Below are positions 4,797-8,767 of a stretch of DNA of 8,767 nt, one piece after another. The DNA lies in assembly GCA_013811975.1 (NCBI GenBank), contig JACCUF010000319.1:1-8767 (forward strand), written 5' to 3'. A program made the position numbers and the translations under genes. The DNA comes from Geodermatophilaceae bacterium. Lineage in GTDB: Bacteria; Actinomycetota; Actinomycetes; Mycobacteriales; Geodermatophilaceae. Below the pieces are notes generated by a model. That model had not been told where the DNA came from and did no database searches. It saw nothing but the letters and a program-made list of their open reading frames with translations. Numbering within the stretch: the first letter of the stretch is position 1; the number at the start of each line of letters is the position of its first letter.

Positions 4797-6673
4797 CCGA
4801 GGTTGCCTAGGAACGTGTCGGCCAGCGGTACGGCGCTGGTGGCGCTGGACTGGCCGTTCTCGACGAGTACGGAGAAGGCGATGCCGCCGGCGGGGTCGGG
4901 CCGGTATCCAACGAACCAACCGTGTGCCTGCGGAGGTACCTCGGTGCCGAACTCGGCGGTGCCGGTCTTGCCGAAGACCTCCCCACGAGCATCGAGTGCC
5001 TGTCCGGTTCCGGTCAGCACGACCTCGCGCATCATCTGCTGCAGTGCGGCGATCACCTCCCCGGATGGAGCAGCCGGGGGCTGTCCGGCCGTTGGGGCGT
5101 CGGCCATCAATGACGGGATCGGCACCAAACCCGAGGCCGCGGTCGCGGCTGCGATCGCCATGGCGAACGGGCTCACCAGCACTCTGCCCTGCCCGATCGC
5201 ATCCGCCGACAGCTCCACCGCATCCGCCGGCGGCGGCACCTGCCCGGAGAACACCTCGACCGGTAGTGCCCAGGTGGCACCGATTCCGAAGCTCGCCGCG
5301 GCCGCCTCGAGTGCTCCGGCCGGAAGCTGCTGTACCGCCGAGGTGAACGTGGTGTTGCAGGACTCGGCGAAGGCGGTGAGGAACGAAACAGTTCCAAGGT
5401 CGAACTGGTCCTCGTTATCGAATTCCTTCCCGCCGATTGAGATCGTTCCGGGGCAACCGACCAGCGTGTCCAGGGCGACGGTCCCATTGCCCAGCAGTGC
5501 AGAACCACTAATGATCTTGAACGATGACCCAGCCGGGTACTGGCCGGTCAGAGCATTCGCCGGGTTGGCCGCCGAGTTCGAACTGACGGCGAGAATCTCG
5601 CCGGTTCCTGGCCGTACGACCACGATGTGCGCGGGCTCGGACCGAGTGGCCACCGCGGCGTCGGCGGCGTTCTGGATCGTGGTGTCCAGAGTGACCTGGA
5701 TCGGCGTACCGCTTTGTGGCTCGATCCGTTCGAGATCTCGTCGTGTCCCGTCCGCGGTCACCGCCTCGACCGTGAGACCGGGCTTGCCGGCGAGCTGCTC
5801 CTGGTAGGCACGCTGCAGGCCGGAAGTACCGAGTTGATCGCCGGGGGCATAGTCCTTCCCGGCCTCTTGGAGGACCTCGGCCGTCGCCTCGCCCACCCGG
5901 CCGAGGACGCCGAGGGCGAAGCTGGCGCTCGGGGCCAGCTGGCGGGTCTCCTCGCGAAAGACAGTGCCCGGAAGGTCGACGATCACCGCCCGTACGGCGT
6001 CGTAATCCGGGCGGCGAAGCGTGATGATCGGGACGAACTGACCGGGCTGGGATGCCGACACACTGGCAACGACGTCCTCGGCCGAGATCCCCAGCGCGGC
6101 GGCCAGGGTGGCGGCCAGCGCGGCGAGGTCGGTGACCCGAGCCGGGTCCACACCGACCACGACCACCGCAGTGGGCGCGAAGATCGGATTACCCGCAGCG
6201 TCGAGAATGGAAGCCCGCTCGGCCAGCCCGCGGGACCATTCGATCGTCTCGCCGTCGGCGAGGTCTGGGTATATGGCCGAGGTCGCCCAGCCGATCGTGA
6301 GGCCATCGCCTTCCCCGGCGCTCAGGTCGAGTCGTGCGTCGTACGTCCAGTCGGGTGCCGCGGCGAATTCCCAGGTGGACTGGTACATGACCGAGGCGCC
6401 GTCCTCGTCGAGCTCGACCGCCGTGATCTCGGTGCGCAGCGGCTGCTCCCCCTCACCGAAACCCATCGAGGTCGCCACGGCTCGCAGGTTCAGCAACGCC
6501 GCAGTGCTGTCGTCGGTGAGCCCCGCAGCGCCGGTGAGATCTCCGGAAGCCCACGCGTCGAGGTAGGCCTGGGCCGCGGCGCGGGCGGCTATCTCCCGTT
6601 CATCGGTGTCCGAACAACCCGCCAGCACCACGGTGGCCAGGACGAGCAGGACGGCGCAGGCACGGCGAGGCAT
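4793..6673 (-). CDS. Penicillin-binding lipoprotein with MecA_N-like domain (class B transpeptidase)
   Basis: A 626-residue D,D-transpeptidase that crosslinks peptidoglycan outside the membrane. Residues 1-20 are a lipoprotein signal peptide with lipobox VLAGC (Cys20). Residues 25-140 resemble the NTF2-like MecA_N domain (ARAAAQAYLDAWASGDL; EWSRGL at 145-150 just after). About 145-315 is the PBP dimer/linker region. The transpeptidase domain (about 325-626) has all three catalytic motifs: S383-S-F-K386, S438-C-N440 and K569-T-G-T572. It appears orthologous to M. tuberculosis Rv2864c (PBP-lipo). I chose ATG 6673 because the signal peptide begins there, with GTGAGG upstream; the open frame to 6826 would add 51 Arg/Pro-rich residues lying inside the flotillin gene. 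The flotillin stop is 61 bp upstream, consistent with co-transcription. The gene converges with acVLRF1. Confidence 0.95.
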   Translation of the reverse strand: MPRRACAVLLVLATVVLAGCSDTDEREIAARAAAQAYLDAWASGDLTGAAGLTDDSTAALLNLRAVATSMGFGEGEQPLRTEITAVELDEDGASVMYQSTWEFAAAPDWTYDARLDLSAGEGDGLTIGWATSAIYPDLADGETIEWSRGLAERASILDAAGNPIFAPTAVVVVGVDPARVTDLAALAATLAAALGISAEDVVASVSASQPGQFVPIITLRRPDYDAVRAVIVDLPGTVFREETRQLAPSASFALGVLGRVGEATAEVLQEAGKDYAPGDQLGTSGLQRAYQEQLAGKPGLTVEAVTADGTRRDLERIEPQSGTPIQVTLDTTIQNAADAAVATRSEPAHIVVVRPGTGEILAVSSNSAANPANALTGQYPAGSSFKIISGSALLGNGTVALDTLVGCPGTISIGGKEFDNEDQFDLGTVSFLTAFAESCNTTFTSAVQQLPAGALEAAAASFGIGATWALPVEVFSGQVPPPADAVELSADAIGQGRVLVSPFAMAIAAATAASGLVPIPSLMADAPTAGQPPAAPSGEVIAALQQMMREVVLTGTGQALDARGEVFGKTGTAEFGTEVPPQAHGWFVGYRPDPAGGIAFSVLVENGQSSATSAVPLADTFLGNLG

Positions 6674-6729
6674 GATCCTCACCCTGACACAGGACCGGCG
6701 TGGAATAAGTGCAACAGCCCCCCTCGAAT

Positions 6730-6742
6730 CCGGCTTAGCCGG
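6730..6742 (-). other. Palindrome at the flotillin stop codon
   Basis: CCGGCT-T-AGCCGG (plus strand) is a perfect 6-bp inverted repeat around one base, with the TAA stop of the flotillin gene (6737-6735) at its centre. As RNA it could form a short CCGG/CCGG stem with a 5-nt loop. It has no T run, so it may be only an mRNA stability or weak attenuation element before the PBP gene. Confidence 0.25.
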
Positions 6743-8138
6743 TGGCCTTGCCAGCCGGCGCCGCCGCCGACGGCACCGACGCAGGTGCGCTGCCATTGGC
6801 AGACCCGGAACCGGCGGATGAGTCAAGGCTGGGCTGGTCGGGGGGGCCTTGGATGGAAGACATCAGACTCCGGGCCAAACCGAGGCCGGCCCCGCCCATC
6901 GTCAGCGCCTTGCCGAGCAGGTCTTCCATGCCGTCGGCACCGTTGAGCACGACGAGGTTGTCAATATTGCCCAGCGCACTCGCGCCTGCAGTGACGATCG
7001 CGGGGTAATGCTCGGCGATCTGCTGGGCGATGACCGCGTCCGGGTTCGACGCCAGCGCCGCTGCTCGGGCCTCGATTCCGACTGCTTCGGCCCGCCCTCT
7101 AGCCTCGATCGCCATGGCCAGGGCCCGACCGTTGACCTCGGTTGCCTTCGCCTCGGCCTCGCCGCGCAGGGTGGTTTCCTGCGCCTGAGCCTGCGCCCGA
7201 AGGATCTCGGTCTGCCTGGCGGCGTCGGCCAAGGTCACCTGGCGGTAGGCCTCCGCGTCCGCGGGTTTGCGGACCTCGGACTCGAGGACCTTCTCCCGGC
7301 GGGCTGCGTCGAGTTCGGCCGCCGCGGTCTCAGCGCGGACAACCTCCTGGCGGGCAAGGGCCTCGGCCAGCGGGCCGGACTGCAGGGCACGGGACTGGGC
7401 TTGGTCGACCTCGGCCTGATAGCCGGCCTGCTTGATGCTGGATTCCCGTACCGCAGCTGCCTTCTCGGCGTTGGCCGCTTGCTCTCGTTGGGTGGCCTCC
7501 TTGTCTCGCTCGGCTGCCGCGATCCGCGCAGCAGCGGCGATCGCTGCGGCTTGGGGCTTGCCCAGGTTGTCGATGTAGCCGAAGTCGTCGTCGATCTCTT
7601 GGATTTGCAGCGAGTCGACGACCAGGCCCAGCTTCGACAGGTCGTCGGCCAGCGAGGAGCGGATGTTGGCGGTGAGCTCCTCCCGGTTGTGCAGCATGTC
7701 CTCGGCCGACATCCCGCCGACGATTGCCCGGAGGTGCCCGGCGAACAGTTCGTGGATCGTGCCCCGCATGGCGTCCGCGTCCTGTTGGAGGAACCGGCGC
7801 GCCGCGTTCGCGATGGAGGCCAGATCGTCACCGACCTTGTAGGCCACGACCCCCTTGACCTGCAACGGGATCGACTGGTTGGACACCGCATTCACGATCA
7901 GTCCGGTGGCCCGGATGTCCAGCCCGAGACGCCGCACGGTCTGAAAGCCCGGGATGACCGCCGTACCCCGCCCGACGACGATCTTGAATCCCAGGCTGTC
8001 CAGGGACGTGTCGTTCGAGCCGTGCGCACCGAGCCCGGAGATGATCAGTGCCTCATTGGGCTCGGCGACTCGCCAGACGAGCCGGAAAGCCAGGATCAGC
8101 AGCAGCACGACGACAACGGCAACGATCGCGATGGTCAC
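6735..8138 (-). CDS. Flotillin-like SPFH/band 7 membrane scaffold protein
   Basis: Flotillins oligomerise at the membrane and organise microdomains and protein complexes. This one has 467 residues, close to the usual length (about 430-510). Residues 3-22 are a single hydrophobic anchor. The SPFH domain (about 24-190) includes AEPNEALIISGLG (25-37), NAARRFL (111-117), a long helix around RGTIHELFAGHLRAIVG (125-141) and LGLVVDSLQIQEIDDDFGYI (170-189). Next is NLGKPQAAAIAAAARIAAAE (191-210) and a long Ala/Glu/Arg/Gln coiled coil with EA-type repeats (about 200-360), the flotillin domain. Residues 431-467 are a Ser/Ala/Pro/Gly-rich tail. The start is GTG 8138 with TGAGG 8-9 nt upstream. The small OB-fold gene lies 107 bp upstream and the MecA_N-type PBP 61 bp downstream, suggesting an envelope role. 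Confidence 0.95.
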   Translation of the reverse strand: MTIAIVAVVVVLLLILAFRLVWRVAEPNEALIISGLGAHGSNDTSLDSLGFKIVVGRGTAVIPGFQTVRRLGLDIRATGLIVNAVSNQSIPLQVKGVVAYKVGDDLASIANAARRFLQQDADAMRGTIHELFAGHLRAIVGGMSAEDMLHNREELTANIRSSLADDLSKLGLVVDSLQIQEIDDDFGYIDNLGKPQAAAIAAAARIAAAERDKEATQREQAANAEKAAAVRESSIKQAGYQAEVDQAQSRALQSGPLAEALARQEVVRAETAAAELDAARREKVLESEVRKPADAEAYRQVTLADAARQTEILRAQAQAQETTLRGEAEAKATEVNGRALAMAIEARGRAEAVGIEARAAALASNPDAVIAQQIAEHYPAIVTAGASALGNIDNLVVLNGADGMEDLLGKALTMGGAGLGLARSLMSSIQGPPDQPSLDSSAGSGSANGSAPASVPSAAAPAGKATG

Positions 8139-8184
8139 AAGGGATCCTCAAATCTGGGCTGGTGATGCGCGGATGAGTGCTGCG

Positions 8185-8190
8185 ATGTTA
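8185..8190 (-). promoter_or_regulatory. Possible -10 element for the flotillin gene
   Basis: On the minus strand TAACAT fits the actinobacterial TANNNT -10 pattern and lies about 46 bp before the GTG at 8138, in the 107-bp gap after the OB-fold gene. No good -35 hexamer lies 16-18 bp further upstream; GGAACC at 8216-8211 is 20 bp away. This is a weak call. Confidence 0.22.
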
Positions 8191-8245
8191 GGTGCGCGGA
8201 CTCGCCGTTCGGTTCCGTGATCCACAGGCTAGGAGGCAGCCGGGT

Positions 8246-8443
8246 TCAGCTGAGCCGGTCCACGTAGACAGTGCGCGGCGGCTGGAAGTCAGTGACCACC
8301 ACCAGCGAACCGATCTCGATCGTTTCGCCGTGCGAGTGCGGGTGGGCGTAGAAGGCTTCACTGCCGCCCCGGATGCTGATCATGACCTCACCGACCCGGC
8401 CTGGCCCGATGCGGCCGCTGACCCGCCCGGTCTTGCCGATCAT
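8246..8443 (-). CDS. Small OB-fold (NfeD/YuaF-like) protein, likely flotillin partner
   Basis: A 65-residue soluble protein made almost wholly of beta-strand-like segments: IGKTGRVSGRIGPGRVGEVM (2-21), GGSEAFYAH (26-34), ETIEIGSLVVVTDFQ (40-54) and PRTVYVDRL (56-64). This resembles the C-terminal OB domain of NfeD and YuaF, which are encoded beside flotillins and act with them, although here no membrane segments are attached. A His cluster (H34, H36, H38) sits in the middle loop. The ATG at 8443 has GGGGAG 5 nt upstream and begins at the expected first strand. The open frame extends to 8647, but that part lies inside the GNAT gene and is low-complexity Ser/Thr/Arg. The family call rests on pattern and context. 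Confidence 0.75.
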   Translation of the reverse strand: MIGKTGRVSGRIGPGRVGEVMISIRGGSEAFYAHPHSHGETIEIGSLVVVTDFQPPRTVYVDRLS

Positions 8444-8522
8444 CCACGCTCCCCATCCCGGTGGCGACTTCCGCGCGCCCGTGCCACCACGATATCTGTC
8501 GTTGGTGCCTCCGCCTGTGGAC

Positions 8523-8767
8523 TCAGAACAGGATCGAGGCGAAGGTGCCGACTTGGATGAAACCCACGCGGGCGTATGCCGCCTTGGCCGGTGCGTTGAA
8601 GTCGTTGACGTACAGGCTGACCACCGGAGCGACCTCGGCCAGAGCAATCGCCGTGACCGCGGCGGTACCGGTGGCCCCGATTCCCCGCCCGCGCAGGTCA
8701 GGTCGTACCCAGATGCCTTGGATCTGACAGGCCTGGTCGCTGACTGCCCCCAATTCGGCTTTGAACA
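8523..8767 (-). CDS. GNAT family acetyltransferase, C-terminal part (DUF4081-associated type)
   Basis: Only about the last 80 codons are present; the gene continues beyond the right edge. The GNAT acetyl-CoA-binding motif A is clear: IQGIWVRPDLRGRGIGATGT, with the R/Q-x-x-G-x-G/A pyrophosphate loop as RGRGIG. It is followed by a helix (AAVTAIALAE) and motif B: VVSLYVNDFNAPAKAAYARVGFIQVGTF. The LYVNDFN..A..AY..VGF ending is typical of the Rv2867c-type proteins that carry an N-terminal DUF4081 domain and are encoded near ispG. In-frame TTG at 8753 reads as an internal Leu, because upstream codons (FKAE) still match the family. Substrate unknown. The stop lies 79 bp before the OB-fold gene; that gap holds only a weak GGTGGC/GCCACC inverted repeat with a 17-nt loop. 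Confidence 0.9.
   Translation of the reverse strand, partial: FKAELGAVSDQACQIQGIWVRPDLRGRGIGATGTAAVTAIALAEVAPVVSLYVNDFNAPAKAAYARVGFIQVGTFASILF

Noticed and set aside
6674..6826. N-terminal extension of the PBP to 6826
   Set aside because: It would put 51 Arg/Pro-rich residues before a complete lipoprotein signal peptide and overlap the flotillin gene.
5627..6946. Plus-strand open frame of 439 codons antisense to the PBP gene
   Set aside because: It mirrors the PBP coding strand in GC-rich DNA, has low-complexity Arg/Gly composition, no family motif and no ribosome site. The minus-strand PBP has full catalytic motifs.
6849..8165. Plus-strand open frame of 438 codons antisense to the flotillin gene
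   Set aside because: Shadow frame: repetitive Gly/Leu/Asp/Arg composition created by the Ala/Glu-rich flotillin codons on the other strand.
8211..8216. GGAACC as an ECF sigma factor -35 for the flotillin gene
   Set aside because: No matching GTT/CGTC-type -10 lies at 16-17 bp, and the spacing to TAACAT is 20 bp.
8460..8488. GGTGGC/GCCACC inverted repeat between the GNAT and OB-fold genes as a terminator
   Set aside because: The 17-nt loop and 6-bp stem without a T run are easily found by chance in this GC-rich sequence.

Overview
The window is chromosomal DNA from a high-GC actinobacterium. The evidence is the strong G/C bias at third codon positions, GTG and TTG starts, a Pro/Ala/Gly/Arg-rich linker in initiation factor 2, and gene families that are mainly or only actinobacterial (acVLRF1 release factor, DUF4439 ferritin-like protein, MecA_N-type penicillin-binding lipoprotein, DUF4081-type GNAT). 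Gene content and order resemble, with gaps, the Mycobacterium tuberculosis stretch from Rv2867c (GNAT) and Rv2864c (PBP lipoprotein) to Rv2844/Rv2843 and rimP-nusA-ylxR-infB. That comparison is from memory, and the genus cannot be fixed from this sequence. I saw no tRNA, rRNA, CRISPR array, insertion sequence or phage gene.

Right part (8767 to 4793, minus strand, read right to left): the C-terminal end of a GNAT acetyltransferase, a 65-residue OB-fold/NfeD-like protein, a flotillin (SPFH) membrane scaffold protein, and a class B penicillin-binding lipoprotein with an N-terminal MecA_N-like domain. This looks like a cell-envelope block in which a flotillin and its likely small partner lie directly upstream of a transpeptidase they could organise.

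Middle part (2975 to 4664, plus strand): three closely spaced genes for an exported Tat-like lipoprotein, a DUF4439 ferritin-like protein and an acVLRF1-type peptidyl-tRNA hydrolase. The last belongs to a Vms1/eRF1-like family thought to release nascent chains from stalled ribosomes. This run converges on the PBP gene across a 128-bp gap that holds hairpins and a doubtful 19-codon ORF.

Left part (2867 to 1, minus strand): the classical rimP-nusA-ylxR-infB transcription/translation operon, diverging from the lipoprotein gene across about 107 bp. rimP and nusA overlap by ATGA. infB starts at a TTG forced by an in-frame stop, and runs off the window after 234 codons. The 173-bp gap between ylxR and infB is unusual: it holds two stem-loops followed by three tiny overlapping ORFs, a possible structured leader controlling infB. 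The best leads for something undescribed are this leader, the flotillin/OB-fold/MecA_N-PBP neighbourhood, and the ferritin-like/acVLRF1 gene set beside the translation operon.
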